From positions 43,103,810-43,167,809 of the forward strand of contig CM037593.1 of assembly GCA_021018995.1 (NCBI GenBank): 64,000 nucleotides of DNA, given 5' to 3'. The notes under the pieces are model-generated. The model saw nothing but the letters and a program-made list of their open reading frames with translations, made no database searches and was not told the DNA's origin. Shown here in pieces: positions 22,959 through 33,386 of the stretch; the first letter of the stretch is position 1; each line of letters begins with the position of its first letter. The position numbers were made by a program, and so were the translations under genes. This stretch comes from Chloranthus sessilifolius. Taxonomy: Eukaryota; Streptophyta; Magnoliopsida; Chloranthales; Chloranthaceae.

Positions 22959-24385
22959 ATTCTGGAATTATAAATCAATAAAATAGTAAATGACATCCAT
23001 CCAATATGATTATTGCTACCATATTATATTTCTTAAGCATAGTATAGTCTATGCTATTCTAAGCTTATTGAATCAAACACATGCAATCTATGGCAACGAT
23101 TTTTTATGATCAAAACAATGATAAAAAATAATAATATTCTAGATCTCATCCTAACAATCATTCATCAAAGCCGTTCAAGATGAGTTTCTGCTATCATGCT
23201 ACAACAATCAAGCAAAACATAGCCTATAAGGCTAAAAAATTATTACTTCTAACACATGCATCTAACACCATGGATTTATTTAATAAAAAACAGTGATCAA
23301 TTTTAAGAATTCTGGAATTATAAATAAATAAATCAGAGATGACAAACATTCAATATCATGCATGGGTCCTAATCTCTTCAAATAAAATAGCATTTGATTT
23401 TCAAAAGCTTGTTTCAAAGATTTGGCTAAAACAATTCAATTTAATCTAAACCGTCCAATTTTGATCATGATTAAAGTTAAAACGTGATATTTTTTCAAAA
23501 GTTCCATGATCATATGATCATTTAATGGGTGATCAAGGTTGAGGAGTCACTCTAAGCCATCAAATGGCACATGCACTCACTCTAGGCCTATGAGATCATC
23601 ACCAATGATTTGTGACCATCAGATCAAACCAAGGACGGTAGGATGATGATGTGGGATCATTTATGATCCCCCCATCACAACTTACACCACTCATCCACTA
23701 TCATCAAACTCCAAAATTGAAATCAAAAGAATATCCTCACAAAAATCAATTTTCTAATTAGTTTGTGAAAAATCTTAGGTTAGCATTAGACATGGTCCAA
23801 GCCTTACCTATTTTGGACCCTTGGATGGCCATGCATGATCATGGTGATCACATGTAAGGTCATCCAACTTCACTTCTATCTCAGCCCTTACAATCTTTCA
23901 AAAACTCTAAGCAAAATTCAAGAAAATCCATCCAAACTCTATACTAATCCTACACTACGCTAGACTAGAAATCCAAAATTTCAAATAAACCAAGACTTTA
24001 CCTTGTTTTTCTTCTTCTAGGTTGTTGGTTTGTACAGAATTTGGTGGAGAAAAAGGTTGGGATGGGTTTGAATTTCAACTATGTGGTTCTAGGAGGAGAG
24101 GAGAGTGCAATGGTTGCAGAGGATTGAATTAAGTTTCAATGGTTGGATGTAGAGGACCAAGGCTAGAGACTTAGAGCTCTAATGAAGGTGGATGGAGGAA
24201 GAAGATGGAATGCAAGAGAGAGAGAGGGGGGGCTACAAAATTCGAAAATTCCAAGGGTGTTGGGCTTTAGGCCCATGCATGGGGGAGAAGCTTCCCACTT
24301 GGCAAACTTGGTCTCCCCAAGCTTCACTAGCTCTCCTCCCTTCTCTCTCCTTTCACATGCGCATGGGAGAGTGGGACCCACTTGG
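22959..24385 (-). repeat. Right arm of the large solo-LTR-like unit, first part
   Basis: The first five bases are the right ATTCT duplication. The sequence then continues the host unit interrupted at 10112. A passage near 23255-23340 (tctaacaccat...acagtgatcaa...attctggaattata) closely repeats the sequence that spans the chromovirus insertion point, so the host already had a local duplication there. GA-rich sequence at 24180-24240 resembles the GA-rich zones of the other LTRs. No gene is visible; the short ORFs at 24163-24428 are overlapping low-complexity frames. Confidence 0.5.
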
Positions 24386-24515
24386 CACTACCAAAAAACA
24401 GATTATTAGTGGCAGTTTTCGCTATTAACAAAAAACTATTAAAGACTATTAGCGGCAGTTTTTTGTTAATAGCGGCAGTTTTTGGCTGCTGCTAATAGTC
24501 TTAATTTTTGTAGTG
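24386..24515. mobile_element. CACTA-type MITE, 130 bp, TSD TGG
   Basis: It begins CACTACCAAAAAAC and ends TTAATTTTTGTAGTG, which are inverted ends of the CACTA class. The 3-bp duplication TGG (24383-24385 and 24516-24518) has the size expected for CACTA transposons. The interior is a foldback of 'attagcggcagttttt' phrases. It has no transposase. Confidence 0.88.
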
Positions 24516-24853
24516 TGGATTCCACTTTCCACCCTCCTTATAGTCTCCTTTACTTTAGCTCTTTTTGGTGTCCTCAAAATATGTGAATGTCCATTATTCG
24601 CTCTGTAAATCTCGTAGTGTATGCTCCTAACCCAATCTTACACCTTAGATTTTCCCAATGTGAAATCTAAGGTCTTAGATGGAGTCCAACTTGGTCAAAT
24701 AGATCAAGGGCTAGGATTTGCTAGAGAATTGTGAAAATCCTAATTTCCAATTTAGAAATTAGAGAATTTATTTATATTGGCCCATGGAGTTCTTGCTTAT
24801 TTACTTGAAATGTCATTGCCCCATACAAGGCATATATACATAGCTATAGGTGT
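24516..24853 (-). repeat. Right arm of the large solo-LTR-like unit, between the two CACTA MITEs
   Basis: AT-rich non-coding sequence with no recognisable gene or repeat other than membership of the host LTR unit. Positions 24851-24853 (TGT) are the left target duplication of the next MITE. Confidence 0.45.
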
Positions 24854-25019
24854 CACTAAAAAAAAAAAAACAAAAAAAAAAAAGACTATTAGCAGCGCCA
24901 AAAATTGCCACTACTGACAAAAAAAATGCCACTACTAGTACTATCGCTGTTGAAACAAGAAGTTCTTCTGTTAATAGCAGCAGTTTTTTGCGTCGTTAAT
25001 AGTCTTATTTTTCGTAGTG
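24854..25019. mobile_element. CACTA-type MITE, 166 bp, TSD TGT
   Basis: It begins CACTAAAAAA and ends TTATTTTTCGTAGTG, with TGT duplicated at 24851-24853 and 25020-25022. The interior shares 'actattagcagc' and 'taatagcagcagtttttt' with the MITE at 24386, so both belong to one family. Long A runs follow the left end. Confidence 0.85.
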
Positions 25020-25422
25020 TGTTAGTGGTTTTGTCTCCCTTGGATTTTTGGGTTAAAGTTTGACTCGCTCTATTGATCATCAAAATCTATACCATTGGTG
25101 ATGATCTCCATATCATCACCTTGGCTCAACCCTAATTTGGGAAATTTCTCGGGTCCAGGTCAATCATTCATCGATCCGGGTTCTCAACATGTGGTTTGAG
25201 TTGTAAGGGAAGTGGCTGGGATAATTACTACCTCACCCACTCAATTTAAAGGGGTGTCTTATGGGTGCCATTAGGAATAACTCCTTCCCATCCAGTTTTA
25301 GGTAAGTGCCTAACATTTTTAGATGGATCTGGCCTTAGGCAGTAGTCACCTAGCACAGTCAAATATCATCAGGCTTTACCCAACTGGTTGACTGACAAAG
25401 GTTTCAAGGGACAAGTGTTACA
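25020..25422 (-). repeat. Terminal part of the large solo-LTR-like unit
   Basis: It ends GTGTTACA at 25422; on the minus strand that is the LTR start TGTAACACTTG. It is directly followed by TGTAA (25423-25427), identical to 5683-5687 at the other edge. It is non-coding. Confidence 0.5.
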
Positions 25423-26229
25423 TGTAAACCTTTCCACCAATCGCTAACAATTTCAAGTATCAATTAGTGTAAACTTTTAGTCAAATAGTTCACAAGAGGT
25501 AACTCGAACCAGGGGCGGAGCTAGGATTTTTAAGAAGGGGGGGGGGGGGACGGTAAGACTTGAATACTAACCGAAGCAATTCGGTCTAAACCAACCGAAA
25601 AATCGATTCGAATAGAACCAAGCCCAACGAATTCTGGCTCCGTTTGGTTCGATTTTGGGTGGGAAAAATCAAAAATCAATTAGATAGATGAGAAAATAAA
25701 TAAATAAAAATATTTAAAAACTTATAAAAAAAGTAGTGTAAATTACAAAAAATAATAAAAAATCCAAGCCGAACTGAAAACTAGCCTAAAAAACAAAGTC
25801 TTGGGTTTCGATTTCACAAAATTTTTTAAAAATGAACCAAAATTTGAAAAAAATTAGTTTCAGTTCGATTCGGACGCAAGAAATTTTGGGAACTAAAATC
25901 CAGCTTTGGTGGGGTGGCCCTAAAGCATGTATAATAATATCGACGCAGTCACACCAAAGTAGTCCTCATGCTTCAGTGCTCTTGCCTTGAACTGAATTTA
26001 AGTCGGAGGGAACAAATTGGCAAGGCTAAACACACTTCGGTAAGCTGACCCCGAAGTAATCCTTATTCAGCTCGTGTTGCAATCGTTTGGTCATCTAAAA
26101 ATATCCTCTATGTTTTTAGTAATTAAAATCGGTACAAGCAACCTTTAAGTAAAAAGCACTTTGTTAATTCTACCAAGTTTACAAGTTTAGGTTAGTTACT
26201 TCTAGCCACTAAGTGTACAAGTTTAAACA
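25423..26229. other. Unassigned sequence with a hAT-like terminus and a 13-bp G run
   Basis: CAGGGGCGGAGCTAGG at 25510-25525 is the typical terminus of a widespread plant hAT-like repeat. It is followed by a homopolymer of 13 G (25537-25549). Between 25560 and 25890 there are inverted 'ttcggtt'/'aaccgaa' phrases suggesting another worn MITE. From 25900 to 26229 I recognise nothing. No gene is visible. Confidence 0.5.
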
Positions 26230-26500
26230 TAAATGTGGGTTTGAATGCACTTGTGAGTTTACAAGTTTGTACCTGGTTGTCTTCTCCACTCAAATCACTC
26301 AAAATCACCGACGGCTGCGGCGAGTTCACCCTTGACGAAACCAGCTCCAGCGGCCTACCTTCTCCACTCAAACCACTCACAACCACCGACCACGACGAAG
26401 CCAGCTTCGGCGGCCTACCTTCTCCACTCAAAACCACCGACGTCTGCCGTGAGTTCACCCCTGACGAAACCAGCTCCGACGGCCTACAACCCAGCTTGTA
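26230..26500 (-). repeat. Inverted partial copies of a gene-fragment unit (three tandem pieces)
   Basis: Three adjacent pieces begin TTCTCCACTCAAA (at about 26278, 26355 and 26420) and contain ACCACCGAC...GACGAAACCAGCTCC. Each is the reverse complement of the 3' part of the direct units at 26590-27045 and 27046-27570 (for example 27410-27470). The outermost piece extends the match through 'gagtttacaagtttgtacc'. It is coding-like in composition (GC-rich third positions) but has no defensible reading frame or start. Confidence 0.75.
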
Positions 26501-26589
26501 AATAAAAAAAGGTACAAGTTGAATCTACTGTATCATACAAAATATGAGGCCTAACTTAGAGCTAGGCTGCCTGAAATTTTAGGTTCCTA

Positions 26590-27570
26590 ATTCGGCTCTA
26601 ACTCGGGCCAAGTTGAGCTTAGCTGCGTTCGGTCTTCCATATCTTTCCTTTATAACCTCCATCCGATCTTCTCAACAAATCGTAGCATTTTCTCTTTCTG
26701 TTCTGCCGAGAACTTGCTACGAACCAGCTTCTTCCCGAAATGGTCCAGTTCGTGAGGCTCCTCAGAGTTTCGGCTGAACCCAAAGCTAAGCGCTTCGGCG
26801 TTTTCACCGCGGCCGATGAAGACCCGACAGTGGAAGTTGTGGTCTCATCCACAGGCGGTGCACTGTAGGCTGCCAAAGCTAGTTTCATCGAGGATGAACT
26901 CGCCACAACCGTCGGTGGTTTTGAGTGGTTTGAGTGGAGAATAAAATCAGGGACAAATTTGTAAACTCACAAATCCACTCAAATTCACACGTGTTGAGTA
27001 TTTGAGATCTCACGGATCTCTGAACGTCAAAAAAATGTGAAAAGGCTCTAACTCGGGCAAAGTTGAGCTCAGTTGTGTTCGGTCTTCTATATCTTTCCTT
27101 TGTAATCTCTATCCGATCTTCTCAACAAATAGCAGCATTTTCTCTTTCTGCTCCATCGAGAAATGAAATATGGGACCGAAAATTTGGTCATTTTTGTATG
27201 GGGTTGAAATTTTTGGCCGAAATTTCAGTTCAAAATTTCGATTTCGGTCCCCTCCGAAACAGAAATGAAACCCGAAATTTTGATCCTTGCTCCTTGGAGT
27301 TTCATTCGAACCTGAAACTGAGCACTTCGGCATTTTCGCCATGCCCGATAAAGACTCAGCGGTGGAAGTTGCAGTGGCATCCGCAGGCGGCGGCGCACTA
27401 TAAGCCACCGGAGCTGGTTTCGTCGGTGGTGAACTCGCCGCAGCCGTCGGTAGTTTTGAGTGGTTTGAGAGCGAAGACAATCAGGGACAAATTTGTAAAC
27501 TCACAAATCCACTCAAACCCACACAAGTTGAGTATTTGAGATCTCACGGATCTCTGAACTTCAAAATGTG
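26590..27570 (+). pseudogene. Tandemly duplicated gene fragment (two copies), unidentified
   Basis: Copy 1 (about 26590-27045) and copy 2 (about 27046-27570) share 'ggctctaactcggg', 'ttcggtcttc', 'ccgatcttctcaacaaat', 'gcattttc.cc', 'gactc...gtggaagttg' and the end 'gagatctcacggatctctgaac'. In copy 1 a plus-strand ATG at 26740 opens about 43 codons (MVQFVRLLRVSAEPKAKRFG...) before a TAG. The GC-rich, codon-like character and a UTR-like leader suggest a captured piece of a host gene's 5' end. Copy 2 is disrupted by a hAT-type MITE end (about 27175-27290) with loss of some flanking sequence. I do not recognise the parent gene. The overlapping minus-strand frames (26619-26906 and 27109-27480) are probably shadows. 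Confidence 0.55.
27175..27290. mobile_element. Truncated hAT-type MITE (same family as 3705-3892)
   Basis: The right terminus AAATTTTGATCCTTG ending near 27290 matches the end of the complete MITE upstream in the window, and the interior again consists of CCGAAATTT motifs. The left terminus is missing, and the neighbouring gene fragment lacks about 45 bp compared with its sister copy. Confidence 0.7.
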
Positions 27571-27852
27571 AAACCCCTTTTAGCTAAAAAGTTTAGTTTT
27601 GGAATAATAGGCTAAAACGTTTGAAAAATAAGGTTGTTTTCCTAAAGTGCTCGATAGTTTTTTGCTCTAAAAAACTACCGCTAATAATTTTATTTTTTGT
27701 AGTGAGTCAGTGAGTGGCAAATTTCATTTCCGACAATATTTTGCTAAGAGATCATTTTAACTAAATTTTGGGAAAAAATCGAAAAAATTGGAAAAAAATT
27801 TCGGAGAGTGCAAAAGATATATATATATATATATGAATGACAGAGGAGTGAA
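27571..27852. other. Unassigned sequence with a CACTA-like terminus and (AT)n
   Basis: The sequence ends TTTTATTTTTTGTAGTG near 27708, like the CACTA MITEs at 24386 and 24854, and has 'aactaccgctaataat' upstream. No left end is recognisable. An AT dinucleotide run lies at 27818-27834. No gene is visible. Confidence 0.6.
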
Positions 27853-28671
27853 TGTGTCCGGGCATAGAGATGTCTCTATGCCCAAACTGCTCTATGAATG
27901 ACATGTGACATAGGACTCACTTTACTAACTAAGGTTAAAACTTTTAAAGTATTTTAAAATTTATATTTCCTTTCAGCCGTTAGAGTTACTTTTTCAAGTA
28001 TGAGAGTAACTTTTTCAAAGGTGATCTTTATTTTCAAGATGCTACACGAGGCCCACATTACTTTTTCAAGGAAGTATTAGACTAACTTTATGGCCTTCTG
28101 TAGCAAAGCAATGGCACCCTGGTATCGAAGCACTGGCACTTCGACAGAGGAGCGCTAACACCTGGGCTGGTGAAACACTAGCACGTCGGCTGACAAAGTG
28201 TTGGCACCCCGGTATTGAAGCGTTGACACCTCGATAGAGAAGCGGTAGCACCCCGATAGAGAATCGTTAGGACCTCGGTAGCAAAGCACTGATACCCTGA
28301 TATCGAAGTGCTAGTAGCCCAGTAGAGAAGCACTGACACCCCTCTATCGAAGCGCTGACACCCTAATAGCGAAGCGCTGACACCCCTCTAGAGAAGCATC
28401 ACCAGAATACATTAGCTAGAGATAGAAAGGAGCGCCGTCGGAGCTTTGATGTCGGAACGTTGCCGGAATACGTCAGCTAGAGATAGAAAAAGCGCCTTCT
28501 ATTTTGTTTCTAGATAGAGAGAGAGAGAGAGAGCGAAAGAAAAGAATAATGGATAGATATCACTTAACCTAACTTGGGTTAAATGATGTAAGAGAGGAAA
28601 ACTTTACCTTTTTCATGCTATGTCTCACTTATGTAGTAATAGGCACAGAGATATTTCTACGCCCGAACGCA
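27853..28671. mobile_element. Probable non-autonomous DNA element with foldback-type ends, 0.8 kb
   Basis: The left end (27853-27885) and the reverse complement of the right end (28640-28671) agree at about three quarters of positions over about 36 bp. The left end contains a perfect hairpin, GGGCATAGAGA-tg-TCTCTATGCCC (27860-27883). The interior holds a 22-bp minisatellite, a duplicated segment near 28400-28495 and a GA run at 28516-28534. No transposase is present and no target duplication is clear, so the superfamily is undecided. Confidence 0.5.
28106..28397. repeat. 22-bp minisatellite, about 13 copies
   Basis: The unit is approximately aagcgctgacacccctatagag. The period is 22 bp (occasionally 23), the copies diverge by several positions, and the last three are the most alike. 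It lies inside the foldback-ended element. A minus-strand frame through it (28066-28251) is a by-product of the repeat, which at 22 bp cycles through frames. Confidence 0.92.
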
Positions 28672-30152
28672 TATATATACAGGATATAGTTAATATTTAC
28701 AAAAATGTTATTTATTATTTAAAAATAATTAAAATTGGAAATTTTTATGAATTTTCGCAAAATTTTGCTAGTTTTGTCAAAAGTAGTAAAATTTTAACAA
28801 TTTTGGAGAAATCACCAAATATCGTCGAAAGTTTCATTGGACCCTTGTTTCGGCGAATTTTAAAGAATTTCACCCAAATTTATCACTATGACTTGCGCCT
28901 CGGATAGATGCCTGGTTCCACCACTGCCCATGATCTTAAAAGATTTGGAGGAAAAAAGATCTCCATTATATAATTCAAAGTAGTCAAAGTATTTTTTTTT
29001 GGCTTGAGTGAGATGGCTGTAGTCAAAGAAGTTTTGTTTTTTCTAAGTGAGGTACTTATAACATGCTATAACATATTTATTTCAGAGAGAGAGAGAGAGA
29101 GAGCCATATATAAATTCTACTCCATCATCATATTTAATTTGCAGATATGATCGAGACATCAGATGGCGAACATGCATCGAACTCGTCCACGTCCCGTGCC
29201 GTTCTTAGGAACGTAGCAAACATTTGTTTTCAGTCCAGTCATGCAATCATTTCATATAAAAAAAGTTATACAGTCTAGTAACAGTAAATCATATGGATTT
29301 ATTTTTTCATAATAACTAATCACTAAAAGAGAATCCGTGCAAAAAAACAGAACATTTTATAAATGAAACCTCGCCATTTTCCTCGACGAGATTTGACGTT
29401 CTGAAAGTCTGTTTATAATAAAAGAGACAAATGAAGGCGTAATTACAATTTTGAGATGTCAAAATATCATATATCATATATGTAGGCACAACTAGCCCAC
29501 TTCATCTAGCAGAATCAACCCGCTTAATATCCAAATGCTTCGTATCCATTTCTCACACCACCAACCCACTTCGTTTAATGATTTTACTCAAATTGGCCTC
29601 AAAAATGTAATAGTAATTATATTTATAAACTAAGGAAAATTTGCTAGAAGCTGAATATGACTATTACACAATCCAATTATATTGTGCAAGGCCATCGAAC
29701 AGAACTATTGTGAGGTGATTTTCTAAATGTGTTTTGGCCATTAATTTCTTGGCACGTGTAGGCTCTTACATATCATGATGTAGAGGTACTTTGTTGATGT
29801 TATTTTCTCGTTTAAAGAGGGACCTTGTTCAACACATGACGTCATGCCACATCTTTGGTGACTAATGGACACTCTTATATGGAGGACAGATTGGCAGCTG
29901 ATGTGGTGCGATGTAGTTGACTGCAAGTATACCAATATGTATCGGCGATATATATCGATTTTTGGCCAACCCTATACATATCGGTCTGATACATATCAGT
30001 ATCTCGTATCAGCCCTAGGCAAATCGATACCTGAGATCGATACCGATTTTAATACCTTGGGTGGGGCCCAATTAATTTAGGTCCATGCAGCCAATCGCGT
30101 CGCGCCACATCAGCTGGCTGCATTTTGTCCTCAACAAATCTGTCCTCCCTAA
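28672..30152. other. Unassigned AT-rich sequence with MITE remnants
   Basis: GCCTGGTTCCACCACTGCCC at 28909-28928 resembles, in reverse, the hAT-like terminus seen at 25510. A (GA)n run lies at 29084-29103. At 29145 a short frame follows a TTTGCAG and reads about 35 codons without a stop; it is too short to call an exon. At 29925-30060 repeated 'cgatat'/'atatcg' phrases end in CGATTTTAATACCTTGG, resembling the terminus of a hAT-type MITE whose left end is missing. No gene is supported. Confidence 0.45.
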
Positions 30153-32150
30153 GGCCTTGTTTGACAAAACTCATGGAAATGATTTTTTTTTTTACTTTAC
30201 ATGGGCTTGTAAATAAAATAACTCATGAGAAGTTTTATTTTTAAAATTTTACAATGATTTGATTTTATTTTTTTCAGCTGTTTGGCTACATTGTGCAAAA
30301 TTATTTTTCTAAGGCACCAATCTTCAGACCACGTATACATGTAACACTTCACCCCATCTCATCGGGCCAAAATGTATTAATCGCTTTGAATTAGAACATG
30401 AAATTTTTTTTTTTGTCCCAACTTTTTACAAGATGAGACTTGAGATCATTGGCATACACTCAGATAGTTAGTTTTTTATGATATACCCATGATCTCAAGA
30501 TGCATCATGTGGAAGATTGGGATATAAAACAACCTCCTTTGTCAGATTCCAAGCAGTCAATGCATGTTGGCCAGAGGAGATGGGGCGAGGTTACGATTTT
30601 TCAGTGCAAATAAATGGTACGATTATAAAGTGAGGTTGCTTTGAGTCATTTGATATAGATTATGCTTGGTGCATATCTTTTCACTTATGATCTTTAGATC
30701 ATGACCTTCAAATTAAGTGGCTTAGATGGTTGGGTTACATTTATTGGCGTCGATGTTTATGGGTACCTCTATTCGTGTCCATACGTTCTCTGAAAGCGCC
30801 CATGTCTCACACTCATAGAGGTACCTACCATATTCTTTAAGAGGTTGAAAGTGGTTTCAGATATACATTTTTCTCTAAACCCATAGAGGTACCTACCCTA
30901 TTCTTTAATGCCATGAAAACAGGCGAACATAAATCTTACCATTAAAGCTATTGATAGCCTTGAATAAGACGATGACGATCATTTTTTGTTCTTATCATAT
31001 AGCATGATCAGTCACTTTTGGAGATGTGTGTCATGTGGATTCACACTTGACCATCTAATAGGTGACCATGATTTCAAACTCTATTGTCTGGAAGATTGTG
31101 ATAAAAAATGATCTCCATCATTTGACTCAATGCATTCAATGACTTTAAGGATGGAAATTTATGTAGTTAGCGTAGTCTGTGCAACCGTCGGATTTAACCA
31201 CCGAAATATGTAGGTTTGTTTTTAGGTACCTCTATTTGCGCTCATGCATTCTCTGAAAGGGCCCTCGTCCCAGACCCTTTGAAAATCATTGATTTCTTCT
31301 AATTAGATGATGGATATCGTGTTTCACCCCGATATTCCACATAATAGATCTTGAGATTATGGTGCACTGATCTGACGGTCAATTTTTTATTCCAAGTGTC
31401 ACAGATCCCCCAAAAATGGTACTAAAATCACATTTTGGTGTGATTTGTGCCAAATGATTCAAGGGCCGGATTTTGGGGATAGGTGACACGTGGAATAAAA
31501 AATCGACCATCTGATAGGTTCATCATGATCTTAAGATCTAATATATTGAAGTTCAGAGTGAAAGGCGATCTCCATCATCTTATTTGAAGGAATCAATGGT
31601 TTACAAGGGGTATGGGACGTGGGCGCAAATAGAGGTGCACAACTCACAATAGATCTTGAGATCATGGTGCACTGATCTGACGGTCAATTTTTTATTCCAA
31701 GTGTCACAGATCCCCTAAAAATGGTACTAAAATCACAAATGAGTGTGATTTGTGCCATATGATTCAAGGGCCAGATTTTAGGGATACGTGACACATGGAA
31801 TAAAAAATTGACCATTTGATAGATTCATCATGATCTTAAGATCTACTATGTTGAAGTTTAGGGTAAAATACGATCTCCATCATCTGATTAGAAGGAATCA
31901 ATGGCTTACAAGGGGTATGGGATGTGAGTGGAGATAGAGGTAGCCTTATTTTTTTCGGCAACATTGGCTAAAAATAGTTCCAACATATTTTTAGCTGAAA
32001 ATATTTTGTAGCCTATTTTATCATATTTCTCGGATAAGTGGGACTCAGTGAGCTTCCACGAGTTCCCGGGATAACTAGAAATCCACTATATGTGAAAAAT
32101 CAAAATTTTCAGAGGTTTTTTTGGAAGGACTCGGGTTGCCAAACAAAGTC
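30153..32150. mobile_element. Tourist-like (PIF/Harbinger) non-autonomous element, about 2.0 kb
   Basis: The left end GGCCTTGTTTGACAAAACTC and the right end, read in reverse as GACTTTGTTTGGCAACCCGA, match well and have the TTGTTTGG signature of Tourist elements. The flanking triplets are TAA (30150-30152) and TTA (32151-32153), which differ at one position where Tourist duplications should agree, so the insertion is old or one boundary is off. The interior is built largely of copies of a foldback module, two of them near-identical (31344-31540 and 31650-31845). I see no transposase. Confidence 0.55.
31344..31945. repeat. Tandem duplication (306 bp) of an imperfect foldback
   Basis: Positions 31344-31640 repeat at 31650-31945. 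Within each copy the left arm (tagatcttgag...gacggtcaattttttatt) is the reverse complement, with mismatches, of the right arm (aataaaaaatcgacca...gatcttaagatcta), so 31344-31540 and 31650-31845 can each form a long hairpin. More diverged relatives of the arms occur near 30450-30560 and 31000-31140. Confidence 0.85.
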
Positions 32151-33238
32151 TTATAATTTTGGGTGAGCAAATCATCTCGGTTTGCAATTGGCTCTCGGTA
32201 AAGATTGGGTTAAAGCCCCACAGATTTTAATGATTGCACAATGAAAAAGATAAATTAAATTTTTTTTAGAGGAATGTCATGTGTACAACAATTTCTCATT
32301 AAATACGATATTTAATTTATCTCTGGTCTACCATGATCCCACGAAATCGCGTGATCTGACAAATCCGAACCCTATGTGAACCGAAGAATCCGACTGAAAT
32401 TTTAAAAGAAAATTGAAACAAAAGATTAGAAATTTAGGGATTAGGAATGTGTGAGAGAGAATATTTTAGAGAGAGATGGAAAGATAGCAAGAGAGAAAGA
32501 GGAAGAAGAAAAAAAAGATGAGAGAGAGAGAGAGAGACGGAAACCTTCCAGACAGAGATAGGGCACTGGGCGATCGGGCCGGCGAGTTTGGAGAGTGGGC
32601 AGAGAGAGAGAGAGTTGGGCGAGAGGAAAGAGTCCCAACGAGAGCGCGTCGGCAACAGAGTACCAGAGAGAAGGGATCGGGCAAGAGAGTGAGAGATGGG
32701 CGGGGATATGGGAGAGTGTATGTTAAATTCTTAATGTTGCTCTTAAAAGAAAAAAAAAAATTCTTATTTGCAGCCTGCGCAACAAATTCATAAAGATATT
32801 ATGCATAAAAGGAGCCATTACTTTGCCTCCGAAATTTGGTTCTTGCACCTATGTTAAAATAAAGACTTTGTATTTTAGGGACACGTGACATGTGAAAATC
32901 TTATCTCGGTTGTCATATTTAAAGTTCATGATCTATAGATCCTTAGTAAATAAGATTGGACCAAAAATCGATATTTATCATATGATCTGTTGTAATCAAC
33001 CATTGAATCAAATAATAGCCTTTGACAATATTTAATCATATGATGAAGATTATATTTCATGCTAATCTTTTGCAATTAATATCTTTAAATGACGGCTCCA
33101 AATCAAATGGTTTAGATGGTGTTTTCATATAGCAAAGGTCGTCAAACTTGCAAATTTTTGTTTTAAACTCGGTGCAAAGGCCAAGTTTCTGAGTGCAAGT
33201 AATGGGTCCGGAAAAGAACAAGGACAATGTTAGTCATG
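32151..33238. other. Unassigned sequence with a GA-rich block
   Basis: Positions 32450-32700 form a GA-rich stretch with (GA)n at 32519-32535; all reading frames there are low-complexity. Similar GA-rich blocks lie in the LTRs of this window, so this may be an LTR or promoter remnant, but no boundaries are visible. Positions 32870-33120 are AT-rich with phrases like those inside the Tourist-like element. No gene is supported. Confidence 0.4.
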
Positions 33239-33386
33239 GGACAATTTTTTATATACAATTCTGCAGACAGCTTATGTGAGGCGATCTGATTGGCTGCACT
33301 ATGTACACATAGTGGGGCTCAAGTACTGCAGTCAGTCATGTCACCCCACATAAACTGTCTGCATAATTGTCTTTCAAAATGTGTCC
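33239..33386. mobile_element. Hairpin-type MITE, about 150 bp
   Basis: The left arm starts ggacaatttttta and contains attctgcagacagcttatgtg. The right arm, read in reverse, starts ggacacattttga and contains aattatgcagacagtttatgtg. The whole segment therefore folds into one imperfect hairpin with its turn near 33310. No target duplication could be fixed, so the superfamily is open. Confidence 0.65.

Noticed and set aside
24163..24428. Three overlapping ORFs on both strands near 24.2-24.4 kb.
   Set aside because: They lie in the GA-rich part of the host LTR and share the same bases. None has a recognisable protein feature.
28066..28251. A minus-strand frame through the minisatellite with repeated ASIPGC-type motifs.
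   Set aside because: A 22-bp period does not keep a frame, and the repetition comes from the DNA repeat. There is no sign of a gene.
25510..28932. CAGGGGCGGAGC at 25510 and an inverted, similar GGTTCCACCACTGCCC at 28913 could be the ends of one 3.4-kb hAT element.
   Set aside because: The 8 bp outside the two ends do not match, the right end is degenerate, and the interior holds several unrelated repeats. They are probably separate remnants.
32434..32793. Overlapping frames of 65-91 codons on both strands.
   Set aside because: They are translations of a GA-rich low-complexity block; the Arg/Glu and Ser/Leu runs are artefacts of the composition.
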